Source: Bradyrhizobium yuanmingense (lineage in GTDB: Bacteria > Pseudomonadota > Alphaproteobacteria > Rhizobiales > Xanthobacteraceae). From it: a stretch of DNA of 64,000 bases. The notes beneath the pieces are model-generated. The model made no database searches. It worked only from the letters and a program-made list of their open reading frames with translations, and was not told the origin of the DNA. Both the position numbers and the translations under genes were made by a program. The DNA lies in NCBI RefSeq assembly GCF_029167105.1, contig NZ_JARFML010000001.1, positions 434,001-498,000 of the forward strand, written 5' to 3'. Positions within the stretch are counted from its first letter, which is position 1. Every line of letters begins with the position of its first letter. Shown one piece after another: positions 44,282-52,559 of the stretch.

Positions 44282-45604
44282 TCAGGCGGCGCGGCGCAGC
44301 GCCTGCGAGACCGGCAATTGCATCCGCACGATCAGGCCGTGCGGGGCGCGGTCATGCAGCGACAGCTCGCCGCCGTGGCCGAGCGCGATCGCGCGCGCGA
44401 TCGACAGGCCGAGCCCGAAGCCGGTGGAGTAGTCCATGGTGCGCGCGTCGTCGCCGCGCACGAACGGCTCCAGCATCTCCTGCTTGCGCGCATCCGAAAT
44501 GCCGGGGCCGTCGTCCTCGACGTCGATGACGAGCGTGGTGTCCGAGACGTCGAGGCGGATCGTCACCTCGGCGCCGAAGCGCACCGCGTTCTCGACCAGG
44601 TTGGTGACGCCGCGATGCAGATCGTCGGGCCGCGCGGCGGCGGTCGCGGACGCAGGCCCGACATAGTGCACGACCTGGCCCATGTCGCCGAACTGATCGG
44701 CGACGAGCTGCAGCGTGCTGGCGATGTCGACCAGCGTCACCGCCTCGACCTTGCGGTCGTCGCGCAAGAGCGACAGCACCGATTCCAGCATCGCGCGCAT
44801 CTGGTCGAGATCCATCAGCATGCGCTTGCGGTTGCTCTCGTCCTCGACGAACTCGGCGCGCAGGCGCAGCCGCGTGATCGGCGTGCGCAAATCGTGGCTG
44901 ATCGCGGCCAGCATCCGCGTGCGATCCGACATCAGCCGCACGATCCGCTCGTGCATGCGGTTGAGCGCGCGCGCCACCGCGCGGATCTCCTCCGGGCCGC
45001 GCTCGGGCAGCGGCTCGGCGGCGCCGTCGAGGCTGAAATTCTCCGCCGCCGCGGCGAAGGACGACAGCGGCCTCGTCAGCGCGCGCGCCGCCCACAGGCC
45101 GAGCACGGTGACGCAGATGAAGGCGCTCATCAGTGCCATCAGCCAGGGCGCGCCAGAGAACAACGGCCGCGGGGCGCCATCGACATGCCCCGCGATCACG
45201 GTGCCGTCGGGCAATTGCACGCCGATACGGGGCTCGATGCTGCCTGAAGCCAGCCGTCCGGTCTTGTAGGCGCGGCCGAGATGGCGGCGCATCCAGCGCA
45301 GATGCAGGCTGTCGCTCTCCGCGAGATCGGCCGTGCCGGGCGCCAGCATCTCGATGCCGAGCCCGGGGAAGGCGCGCGCGAGATCGGTGAACAGGCGCGG
45401 ACGCTCGCTCGCCTCCGCCGCGCCGAGCAGCAGCGCCGCATCGGCCAGTTGATGCGCCCGGTCCGGCGGGGCATCAGGGCGGTCCTGCCGGAAAAACAGG
45501 AAGGCGGTGGTGATGACGAGATGGAGCGCCACTGTCGAGGCCAGCACCAGCGCGGCGATCTGCCCGCCGATACCCTTGAGGTGGAAGAACGAGAACGGCT
45601 TCAT
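44282..45604 (-). CDS. EnvZ/RstB-like sensor histidine kinase
   Basis: The 440-aa protein has two membrane helices (about 15-37 and 154-174) around a periplasmic sensor region (about 38-153), HAMP (about 175-227), HisKA with phospho-acceptor H237 (AAISHDLRTPITRLRLR), N-box NLVENAVRFG, and G-boxes DDGPGIS and GFGLGLSIAR. It would phosphorylate the OmpR-type regulator encoded 11 bp upstream. The input signal is unknown. Confidence 0.9.
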   Translation of the reverse strand: MKPFSFFHLKGIGGQIAALVLASTVALHLVITTAFLFFRQDRPDAPPDRAHQLADAALLLGAAEASERPRLFTDLARAFPGLGIEMLAPGTADLAESDSLHLRWMRRHLGRAYKTGRLASGSIEPRIGVQLPDGTVIAGHVDGAPRPLFSGAPWLMALMSAFICVTVLGLWAARALTRPLSSFAAAAENFSLDGAAEPLPERGPEEIRAVARALNRMHERIVRLMSDRTRMLAAISHDLRTPITRLRLRAEFVEDESNRKRMLMDLDQMRAMLESVLSLLRDDRKVEAVTLVDIASTLQLVADQFGDMGQVVHYVGPASATAAARPDDLHRGVTNLVENAVRFGAEVTIRLDVSDTTLVIDVEDDGPGISDARKQEMLEPFVRGDDARTMDYSTGFGLGLSIARAIALGHGGELSLHDRAPHGLIVRMQLPVSQALRRAA

Positions 45605-45615
45605 CGTCGTCTCCC

Positions 45616-46386
45616 TCAGCTGCTCACGGGCACTGCGGTCGCTTCGGCGCTTGCTGCCTCGGTTCTCGCGACCTCGGTTCGTGGCGTGAACAGATAGCCG
45701 CCGGAGCGCACCGTCTTGATCAGGGTGGGATCGGCCGGATTGGGCTCGATCTTGCGGCGGATGCGACTGACCAAGACGTCGATGGAGCGCTCGAACGAGC
45801 CGGTGTTGCGCCCCTGCGTGAGGTCGAGCAGGCTGTCGCGCGACAGCACGCGGCCGGGCCGCTCGCAGAACGTGCGCAGCAGGTCGAACTCGGCGCTGGT
45901 CACCGCGACGCGCGCGCCTTCGGGATTGCGGAGCTCGCGCAGGCGCAGATCGATGCGCCAGCCTTCGAAGGTGAGCGCGGAGGCGCCTTCGACCGAGCTC
46001 GCCGCTAGCGCGGCCGCCTGGCGGCGCAGCACCGCGTTGATGCGGGCGAGCAGCTCGCGCGGGTTGAACGGCTTCGGCAGATAATCGTCCGCGCCCATCT
46101 CGAGGCCGACGATGCGGTCGATGTCTTCGCCGCGCGCGGTCAGCATGATGATCGGCGTCTGGCTTTCGGCGCGCACCTTGCGGCACAAAGTGAGGCCGTC
46201 CTCGCCGGGCAGCATGACGTCGAGGATGATGAGATCGACGCGGTGATCGGCCATGGCGCGCGACATCTCGCGGCCGTCGGCGACGGCGGTGACGTTGCAG
46301 GCGTTGCTGCGCAGGTATTTCGCAATCAACGTCCGGGTTTCGCGGTCGTCCTCGACGACCAGGATGCTGGGATTGGGAATGGCCAT
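45616..46386 (-). CDS. OmpR family response regulator
   Basis: The 256-aa protein has a receiver domain with phospho-acceptor D56 (LIILDVMLPGEDG), conserved acidic VVEDD and lysine in DYLPKPF, and an OmpR-type winged helix (about 150-245; TSAEFDLLRTFCERPGRVL, SIDVLVSRIRRKIEPNP). It pairs with the kinase downstream on the same transcript (11-bp gap). The divergent gene at 46566 could be a target, since they share 179 bp of upstream DNA. Confidence 0.92.
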   Translation of the reverse strand: MAIPNPSILVVEDDRETRTLIAKYLRSNACNVTAVADGREMSRAMADHRVDLIILDVMLPGEDGLTLCRKVRAESQTPIIMLTARGEDIDRIVGLEMGADDYLPKPFNPRELLARINAVLRRQAAALAASSVEGASALTFEGWRIDLRLRELRNPEGARVAVTSAEFDLLRTFCERPGRVLSRDSLLDLTQGRNTGSFERSIDVLVSRIRRKIEPNPADPTLIKTVRSGGYLFTPRTEVARTEAASAEATAVPVSS

Positions 46387-46565
46387 GCGGCTTGTTTGTC
46401 CGAGATTCAGGCCAAATGGCGAAGATTTTTGTTTCGGATTGTTTCTGCCAGGCGGTCCGCAACGGACGGCAATCGACCCACCGCCGAGCGGCAAGCTCTC
46501 GTTAAGGCCGTTAACCATACCGTGGCGCGGTCCGCGGCGAAACCCGCAAAACCAAGGGAGCCATC

Positions 46566-47096
46566 ATGACCTCGATCTCGGCGGCCTCCGCCGGCAGCTA
46601 TCAATCGCCGCTGCAGCGGCTTCAGCAGGAATTGCAGTCGCAAGTCTCCGCCGGCACGATCTCGTCGTCGGACCAGTCCGCGCTCTCGACGGCGCTGACG
46701 GATATCGACACGGCGCTCCAGCAGAGCGGCCAGTCGAGCGGCGCGCCTCCCTCCAAGGACGAGATGCAGTCGAAGATCGAGGACCTCATCTCGAGCGAAG
46801 TGTCGAACGGGACGCTGACCTCCGAACAGGCCGAGGAGCTGAAAAACGTGTTTCAGTCCGCCTTCGCGGGCGGCGCGGGTGGACCGGGCGGTCCGCCGCC
46901 GGACGACGGCTCCTCGGATTCGACGACGACGGATTCGACGAGCAGCAGCTCGACGGACCAGACCACCGCCGAGATCCTCCAGCAGTTCCTGGAGGCGCTG
47001 CAGCAGTCGCAATCGTCGGCATCGTCCTACGGTGCCAACGGCAGCTCAACCGCCAAGTCCGACTTCTCCGCGCTTCTGATCGACTACAAGAGCTGA
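46566..47096 (+). CDS. Ser/Gln-rich hypothetical protein
   Basis: The 176-aa protein is low in complexity: Ser/Gln/Thr-rich, with a helical N-terminal part (about 12-100; LQRLQQELQSQVSAGTIS), a Gly/Pro/Asp linker (GGAGGPGGPPPDDGSSD) and a C-terminal TAEILQQFLEALQQS helix. No signal peptide or membrane helix. The pattern of two related helical repeats (SAGTISSSDQSAL and SNGTLTSEQAEEL) suggests a duplicated motif. Divergent from the two-component pair and possibly controlled by it. Confidence 0.55.
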   Translation: MTSISAASAGSYQSPLQRLQQELQSQVSAGTISSSDQSALSTALTDIDTALQQSGQSSGAPPSKDEMQSKIEDLISSEVSNGTLTSEQAEELKNVFQSAFAGGAGGPGGPPPDDGSSDSTTTDSTSSSSTDQTTAEILQQFLEALQQSQSSASSYGANGSSTAKSDFSALLIDYKS

Positions 47097-47300
47097 CCTG
47101 ACGCGGGTCGGCGCGTCCTCGCCGCGGTCATGCCGTGCCCCAACGCGCATAATCGCTGGCAGGAACCGTGCGTCGCAAAATGTTCCTGAGTGACGTAGGA
47201 ACAGTTCGCGCATGGCGCGACGAAATTGCGGCACGCACGGAACTGCGCCCGATCAGAGCGGTTTTCTCCGCACGAGTTTTCTGTGAAGGAGAGGACAACA

Positions 47301-47828
47301 ATGTTGATGAAATCGATCGTCACCGGCCTCGCCGGTACCGCGCTACTTGCGACCGTCGCCATCGCGCAAACGCCGCCCGCCGCCACCACCGACAAGGCGG
47401 CCCCTGCGGCCACCGCAACGACCACGACGGCTTCCGGCCAGTGGCGCACCTCGAAGATGGACGGCCTGAAGGTCTACAACGAGGCCAACGAGAACATCGG
47501 CACGATCAACGATCTGCTGATGGACAAGAACGGTGATATCAAGATCGCCGTGATCGGCGTCGGCGGCTTCCTCGGCATGGGCGAGCATCTGGTCGCCGTG
47601 CCCTACGAGAAGCTGAAGTTCGTCAACGAGCCCGTCGCCTATACCGGCACCGGCGCGAACACCGGCGCCAAGCCCGCCGGCACGACGACCGGCGCTGCGA
47701 CCGGTACCGACAGGCCCGCAGCGACCGCATCGACGTCGTCCGCGTCGAAATGGTACCCGGACCACGCCGTGTTCAATGCCAGCAAGGACGAGCTGAAGAA
47801 CATGCCGCAGTTCAAGTACGCGGAGTAA
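47301..47828 (+). CDS. Secreted PRC-barrel domain protein
   Basis: The 175-aa product has a signal peptide (about 1-22) and a PRC-barrel-like domain (about 45-112; GLKVYNEANENIGTINDLLM, GEHLVAVPYEKLKFVNEP), followed by a Thr/Ala/Gly-rich linker and a C-terminal segment with KWYPDHAVFNASKDELKNMP. PRC-barrels mediate protein or RNA contacts, and secreted versions of this design are common, uncharacterised proteins of Bradyrhizobium. AAGGAG precedes the ATG at 47301. Confidence 0.8.
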   Translation: MLMKSIVTGLAGTALLATVAIAQTPPAATTDKAAPAATATTTTASGQWRTSKMDGLKVYNEANENIGTINDLLMDKNGDIKIAVIGVGGFLGMGEHLVAVPYEKLKFVNEPVAYTGTGANTGAKPAGTTTGAATGTDRPAATASTSSASKWYPDHAVFNASKDELKNMPQFKYAE

Positions 47829-47854
47829 TGCAGCTCGCGTAACTGCCTGAACGA

Positions 47855-47882
47855 AGCGCGCCTGGTTTTCACCGGGCGCGCT
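47855..47882. terminator. Hairpin between convergent genes
   Basis: Eleven-pair stem AGCGCGCCTGG/CCGGGCGCGCT (one G-T pair) with loop TTTTCA, between the PRC-barrel gene and the permease gene. No clear T-run on either side; possible bidirectional terminator. Confidence 0.45.
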
Positions 47883-47907
47883 GTCGTGTCTTCGACCTCC
47901 TGCGTCC

Positions 47908-48738
47908 TCAACTCCCGCTGCCCTTCAGCCGTTCGTTGCGCCGGCGCAGGGCTTCCAGGGTGGCGAGGAGGACGACCGAGACGGTCGTCAAGATCACGGC
48001 CGCTGCCGTGATGGTCGGGCTGATGTTCTCGCGGATGCCGCTGAACATCTCGCGCGGCAGGGTGCGCTGCTCGGGGCCCGCCATGAACAGCACGATCACC
48101 ACCTCGTCGAAGCTGGTTGCGAACGCGAACAGCGCGCCTGATGCCAGACCCGGCAGGATCAGCGGCAGGATCACGCGACGGAAGGCTTGAAGCGGCGAGG
48201 CGCCGAGCGAGGCGGCGGCGCGTGCCAGATTGGTGTCGAAGCTCTGCAGCGTCGCCCCGACCGTGATCACTACGAAGGGCGTCGCCAGCGCGGTGTGAGC
48301 CAGGATCAGGCCGAGATAGCTGCCGGTCAGCCCGATCGGCGCGAAGAAGAAGTACAGGCCGACCGCGGTGATGACCCCGGGCACCACCACCGGCGACAGC
48401 ACGAAGGCCAGCACGAGCGGCTTGAACCGGCTCTTCCACTGCGCCAGCCCCAGCGCGGCCAGCGTGCCGAGCACCATGGACAACAGTGTCGAGGCGACGC
48501 CGATGATCATGCTGTTCTTGAGCGAGTTCATCCAGCGCGGCGAATTGACGAAGTCGTCGTACCAGCGCAAGGAAAGGCCCGGCAGCGGATAGGTGAGGTA
48601 CGAGCTGGAACTGAACGACAGCGGCATGATCGCCAGGATCGGCGCGATCAGGAAGATGAACACCAGCGTGGAGACAACGATGGTCGCGGTCCACGCGATG
48701 CGCTGGCTGGGCGTGCGAATTGAGGAATTGTCGCTCAA
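47908..48738 (-). CDS. ABC transporter permease, PotC-like
   Basis: The 276-aa protein is a six-helix permease of polyamine-type importers, with the EAA-type loop AAASLGASPLQAFRRVILP that contacts the ATPase. It is the last gene of the operon. The start is a TTG at 48738, whose TTGA overlaps the stop codon of the preceding permease gene; an ATG start would be far upstream inside that gene, so translational coupling is likely. Confidence 0.85.
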   Translation of the reverse strand: MSDNSSIRTPSQRIAWTATIVVSTLVFIFLIAPILAIMPLSFSSSSYLTYPLPGLSLRWYDDFVNSPRWMNSLKNSMIIGVASTLLSMVLGTLAALGLAQWKSRFKPLVLAFVLSPVVVPGVITAVGLYFFFAPIGLTGSYLGLILAHTALATPFVVITVGATLQSFDTNLARAAASLGASPLQAFRRVILPLILPGLASGALFAFATSFDEVVIVLFMAGPEQRTLPREMFSGIRENISPTITAAAVILTTVSVVLLATLEALRRRNERLKGSGS

Positions 48739-49997
48739 TTCTTCATCCCTCCCGTGACCTGCTGGCCCTGCACCAGCTTGCCGTAGACGAGAGCGAGCAG
48801 AACGGTGGCGAGCAGCAGCACCGCGCCCAGCGCCGACGCAAGGCCCCAATTGGCCGTCTCGGTCGTGTAGAGCGCGATGAAGTAGCTGATCATCTGGTCG
48901 GCGGCGCCGCCGACGAGGGCCGGCGTGATGTAGTAGCCGAGCGCGAGGATGAAGACGAGCAGGCTTCCCGCGCCGATGCCGGGCAGGGTCTGCGGCAGGT
49001 AGATCCGCAGGAAGGCGGTGAGGGGCGGTGCTCCGAGCGAAGCGGCGGCGCGCATGTAAGCAGGCGAGATCGCCTTCATGCTGCTGTACAGCGGCAGGAT
49101 CATGAACGGCAGCAGAACGTGGGTCATGGCGACGCAGACGCCGAAGCGGTTGTAGATCAGGCGGAGCGGCGCATCGATGATGCCGAGCCAGAGCAGGCTG
49201 TCGTTCACGACGCCCTTGCTCTGCAACAGGACGATCCAGGCGCAGGTGCGAACCAGGAGCGAGGTCCAGAACGGCAGCAACACGAAGATCATCAAGAGGT
49301 TCGACCGGCCGGGCGGCAGTGTCGCCAAGAGGTAAGCGACCGGAAAGCCGAGGATCAGGCAGAGCGCCGTGACACCGAGGCTGATCAGGAAGGTGCGGAG
49401 GAAAATGTCGCGGTAGATGGCCTGATCCGGTGGTGCGGCGACGATCGCGCCGTCCGCGTTTCGCGTCAGGTCGAGCGCGGCGAGCAGGTAAAAGCCGGTG
49501 ATCGGGCCGCTCGCGTCCTTGATCGTGGTCCAGGTGGCGCGTTCGCGCCAGGCGGGGTTGATCTTGCCCAGCGTCTCCTTCGCCGTACCGGGCTCAGGCA
49601 CCGCCTTCAGATTGCGTCCCGTGCTGGTCAGGATCGTGCGGAAGCCGTTCAGCGCGTAGTTGAGCCGCTTCGCCGCAATCGCGATGGTGCCGGCGGCGCG
49701 CGCCGCCATGATGTCGCTTGCCAGTGCCGCATAGGCGTTTTCATCCGGCAGGTCCTTGCCGTCCCAGTTAGCGAGAGCAGCGACCGTTTGCGGCAGGACC
49801 TGACGCACCTCCCAGTCCTCGACCGAGCGCCACAGCATGCCGGCGATGGGACCTGCGAAGGTGAAGAGCAGAAACAGCAGAAGCGGCAGGACCAGCGCCA
49901 ATGCCTTGACCTGGCGTGTCCGCTCCGCGCGCCTCAAGCGGCGTTTGAGCGGCACATCGGTCGACGCATTGGCGCCAGTCAGAAGCGCGTTCGTCAT
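48735..49997 (-). CDS. ABC transporter permease, PotB-like
   Basis: The 420-aa permease is longer than most PotB proteins because of a large extracytoplasmic segment (about 60-200) between the first helix and the rest. The EAA loop AAASLGAPPLTAFLRIYLP and the other core helices are normal. The extra segment could help dock the substrate-binding protein. It starts 6 bp after the binding-protein gene and overlaps the next permease gene. Confidence 0.88.
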   Translation of the reverse strand: MTNALLTGANASTDVPLKRRLRRAERTRQVKALALVLPLLLFLLFTFAGPIAGMLWRSVEDWEVRQVLPQTVAALANWDGKDLPDENAYAALASDIMAARAAGTIAIAAKRLNYALNGFRTILTSTGRNLKAVPEPGTAKETLGKINPAWRERATWTTIKDASGPITGFYLLAALDLTRNADGAIVAAPPDQAIYRDIFLRTFLISLGVTALCLILGFPVAYLLATLPPGRSNLLMIFVLLPFWTSLLVRTCAWIVLLQSKGVVNDSLLWLGIIDAPLRLIYNRFGVCVAMTHVLLPFMILPLYSSMKAISPAYMRAAASLGAPPLTAFLRIYLPQTLPGIGAGSLLVFILALGYYITPALVGGAADQMISYFIALYTTETANWGLASALGAVLLLATVLLALVYGKLVQGQQVTGGMKN

Positions 49998-50003
49998 TGA
50001 TCG

Positions 50004-51053
50004 CTATTTCGCGGCCCATTTGTTGAAGCGCTCGGTCAGGCGGTCGATGTTCTCGAGCCAGAAGGCCACGTTGATCTCGACCGCGTTCTTGATGTTGTCA
50101 GGCGCCGTCGGCAGGTCCTTCAGGACGGCGGGCGCGAGCCGGCCGGCGGCATCCTTGTTCGAGGTGCCATAGGCAATGTTCTCCGACAGCTTGGACTGGT
50201 TCTCCGCCTTGCCGACGAAGTCCAGGTACTTGTAGGCCGCATCCTTGTTCGGGCTGCCCTTCAGGATGACCCAGCTGTCGATTGTGAACAGCGCGCCGTC
50301 CCACACCATGCCAAAGTTCTTCTTCTCGTTCTTGTTCGCGGTGTCGATGCGGCCATTGTAGACCGAGGTCATCGCCACCTCGCCGGAGGCGAGCAATTGC
50401 GGCGGCTGCGCGCCGGCCTTCCACCAGATGAGGTCGCCCTTGATGGTGTCGAGCTTCTTGAAGGCGCGCTCGACGCCTTCGTCGGTTGCCAGCACCTTGT
50501 AGACGTCCTTCGGTGCGACGCCGTCGCCCATGAGGGCGATCTCCAGCGTGGTCTTCGGGCCCTGACGCAGGGCGCGCTTGCCCGGAATCTTCTTGGTGTC
50601 GAAGAAGTCGGCCCAGCCTTTCGGGGCCTCCTTCAGCTTGTCCTTGTCGTAGCCGAGCACGAAATCGTAGAGGATGGCGCCGACGCCGCAAGGATTGACC
50701 GACGGCGGGATGTAGGCGGCCTCGCCGCCGATCTTGGAATAGTCCAGCTTCTCGAACAGGCCCTCCTCGCAGCCGACCGCGAGCTCATCGCTCTCGACCT
50801 GGACGACGTCCCAGGTGGCGGCGCCTCCCTGCACCTTGGCGCGCAGCACGCCGACGCCGCCGTCCCAGGATTCGTCGTTCATCGCGATGCCGGATGCCTT
50901 CTTGAACGGCTCGAAATAGACCTTCTTCTGGGCCTCCTGATACGCGCCGCCCCACGAGACCACGGTGAGGTCACGCGCCTCTGCGACATTGGCCAGCGCA
51001 GCACTGGCGCCCAGTGCCGCGGCGAAACCCAGAGCAATCTTGCGCTTCAGCAT
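50004..51053 (-). CDS. ABC transporter periplasmic substrate-binding protein, PotD-like
   Basis: The 349-aa protein has a signal peptide (about 1-26) and the fold of spermidine/putrescine-type binding proteins (LTVVSWGGAYQEAQKKVYFEPF, VWDGALFTIDSWVILKGSP, KYLDFVGKAENQSKLSENIAYGTSN). Polyamines, opines, iron complexes or other small cationic compounds are possible ligands; the sequence does not decide. It is the second gene of the operon. Confidence 0.9.
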   Translation of the reverse strand: MLKRKIALGFAAALGASAALANVAEARDLTVVSWGGAYQEAQKKVYFEPFKKASGIAMNDESWDGGVGVLRAKVQGGAATWDVVQVESDELAVGCEEGLFEKLDYSKIGGEAAYIPPSVNPCGVGAILYDFVLGYDKDKLKEAPKGWADFFDTKKIPGKRALRQGPKTTLEIALMGDGVAPKDVYKVLATDEGVERAFKKLDTIKGDLIWWKAGAQPPQLLASGEVAMTSVYNGRIDTANKNEKKNFGMVWDGALFTIDSWVILKGSPNKDAAYKYLDFVGKAENQSKLSENIAYGTSNKDAAGRLAPAVLKDLPTAPDNIKNAVEINVAFWLENIDRLTERFNKWAAK

Positions 51054-51118
51054 GGTGTTCGTTCCTTCTTCATGTGGGTTGCGTTGACATTGATTGTTTC
51101 AGCTTCGCTGCCGCTCGA

Positions 51119-52228
51119 TCAGACCGGATCGAGGGCGAGGCAGTCCTCCGGGCGGAAGGTGACGAATACGGTTTCGCCATGTTTCAGGCCGTCATGCGCT
51201 CCCGATTGAAGCTTGACCATGAATTCGGCGTTGCCGGCCACCTCGAGCACGGCCAGCGCGTGATCGCCGAGATAGATGGTGTTCTGCACTTTTGCCGGCA
51301 GCCGATTCGGTCCTTCGCTGGCGCTGCCATCCCGAACAATCGCGACACGCTCCGGCCGCACCGACAGGGAGGTCGATGCGCCCGCGCCCGACACGTTGAC
51401 CGCCCGTGCGGCGATCGTGCCGCCACCGGCCAGCGCGACGCGGCAATAATCCCTTTCGACGGTTTCCACGGTGCCAGCGAGCACATTGTTCTCGCCGATG
51501 AAGTGGGCGACGAAGCTGTTCACGGGGTGCTCATACAGCGCGTCGGGGCGGTCGATCTGCTGCACGATGCCGTCGTTAAAGACGGCGATGCGGTCCGACA
51601 TGGTGAGTGCTTCGCTCTGGTCGTGGGTGACATAGACGATCGTGATGCCCATCGTCTCGTGCAACTGCTTGATCTCAAGTTGCATCTGCTCGCGCAGGCG
51701 CTTGTCCAGCGCGCCCAGGGGCTCGTCCATCAGCACGAGCTGCGGATTGAATACCAGCGCGCGGGCCAGCGCCACGCGTTGCTGCTGACCGCCGGACAAT
51801 TGCCCGGGCCGCCGGTGCGCAAAAGTTTCCATCTTGATCATGCGCAGCGCCGCGCTGACGCGCTCTTGCATTTCCGCCTTGCTCGACTTGCGAACCGATA
51901 GCGGGAAGGCGATGTTTTCAGCGATCGTCAGGTGCGGAAACAGCGCGTAGTTCTGGAACACCATGCCGATGTCGCGCTTGTGCGGCGGCACGTTCTTGAT
52001 CGGCCGCTCGCTGAGGTAGATCTCGCCATGGGTCGGCACCTCGAAGCCGGCCAGCATCATCAGCGTGGTCGTCTTGCCCGATCCCGACGGGCCGAGCAGG
52101 GTGATGAATTCGCCCTGCCTGATGTCGAGGTCGAGGTTCTTCACCACGAGATGCTCGCCATCATAGGTCTTCTGAATGCCGGAAAAACGCACCAGCGCCG
52201 GCGCAGGCGTGACCATGCCGGCTTTCAT
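51119..52228 (-). CDS. ABC transporter ATP-binding protein, PotA-like
   Basis: The 369-aa ATPase has Walker A GPSGSGKT (46-53), Q-loop MVFQNYALFPHLT, signature LSGGQQQRVALARAL, Walker B LVLMDEPLGALD, the H-loop VTHDQSEAL and a C-terminal TOBE domain (about 285-369) that may sense ligand. It is the first gene of the importer operon (ATPase, binding protein, two permeases). ATG 52228 has GAGGAC before it; the open frame upstream is not protein-like. Confidence 0.92.
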   Translation of the reverse strand: MKAGMVTPAPALVRFSGIQKTYDGEHLVVKNLDLDIRQGEFITLLGPSGSGKTTTLMMLAGFEVPTHGEIYLSERPIKNVPPHKRDIGMVFQNYALFPHLTIAENIAFPLSVRKSSKAEMQERVSAALRMIKMETFAHRRPGQLSGGQQQRVALARALVFNPQLVLMDEPLGALDKRLREQMQLEIKQLHETMGITIVYVTHDQSEALTMSDRIAVFNDGIVQQIDRPDALYEHPVNSFVAHFIGENNVLAGTVETVERDYCRVALAGGGTIAARAVNVSGAGASTSLSVRPERVAIVRDGSASEGPNRLPAKVQNTIYLGDHALAVLEVAGNAEFMVKLQSGAHDGLKHGETVFVTFRPEDCLALDPV

Positions 52229-52366
52229 GTTGTCCTCGCGGTGTCCCCTACAATGCGCGTGCGAGATTAGCATCCTGCAGCGAGAATGCCAGCGGCGCAA
52301 GCGACGAGGAATTGTGCGGGTCCGGTAAGTGGCGGGATCGTCACTTATGAAAGCTTTCCCTGCGGC

Positions 52367-52502
52367 CATCCTTCGAGACGCCCGCCTTTGGGCGGGCTCC
52401 TCAGGATGAGGATGGAGTGCGTGGCTGCAGCATCAAAGGGCACTGATGTCGAATAGCCTCATCCTGCGGACGCGCGTAAGCGCCGTCTCGAAGGACGAGG
52501 CG
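52367..52502. repeat. Palindromic repeat pair, family E (CATCCTTCGAGACG type)
   Basis: CATCCTTCGAGACGCCCGCC...GGCGGGCTCCTCAGGATGAGG at the left and CCTCATCCTGCGGACG...CGTCTCGAAGGACGAGG at the right are inverted copies, forming a hairpin unit between the ABC operon and the DUF4403 gene. A second copy is at 54243-54379. Together with the empty flanks it fills the 331 bp between the two minus-strand genes. Confidence 0.82.
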
Positions 52503-52559
52503 TGCGCGCAGGCGCCACAACGAGTCAAATGCGATAGCCCTGCGATGAGTAGGGACGCG

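Noticed and set aside
44282..46462. Merged kinase-regulator frame in the wrong register
   Set aside because: The long open frame spans the regulator region out of frame; the kinase starts at 45604 and the regulator ends at 45616.
48719..50000. Long plus-strand open frame opposite the PotB-like permease
   Set aside because: Antisense shadow of a transmembrane gene with EAA loops.
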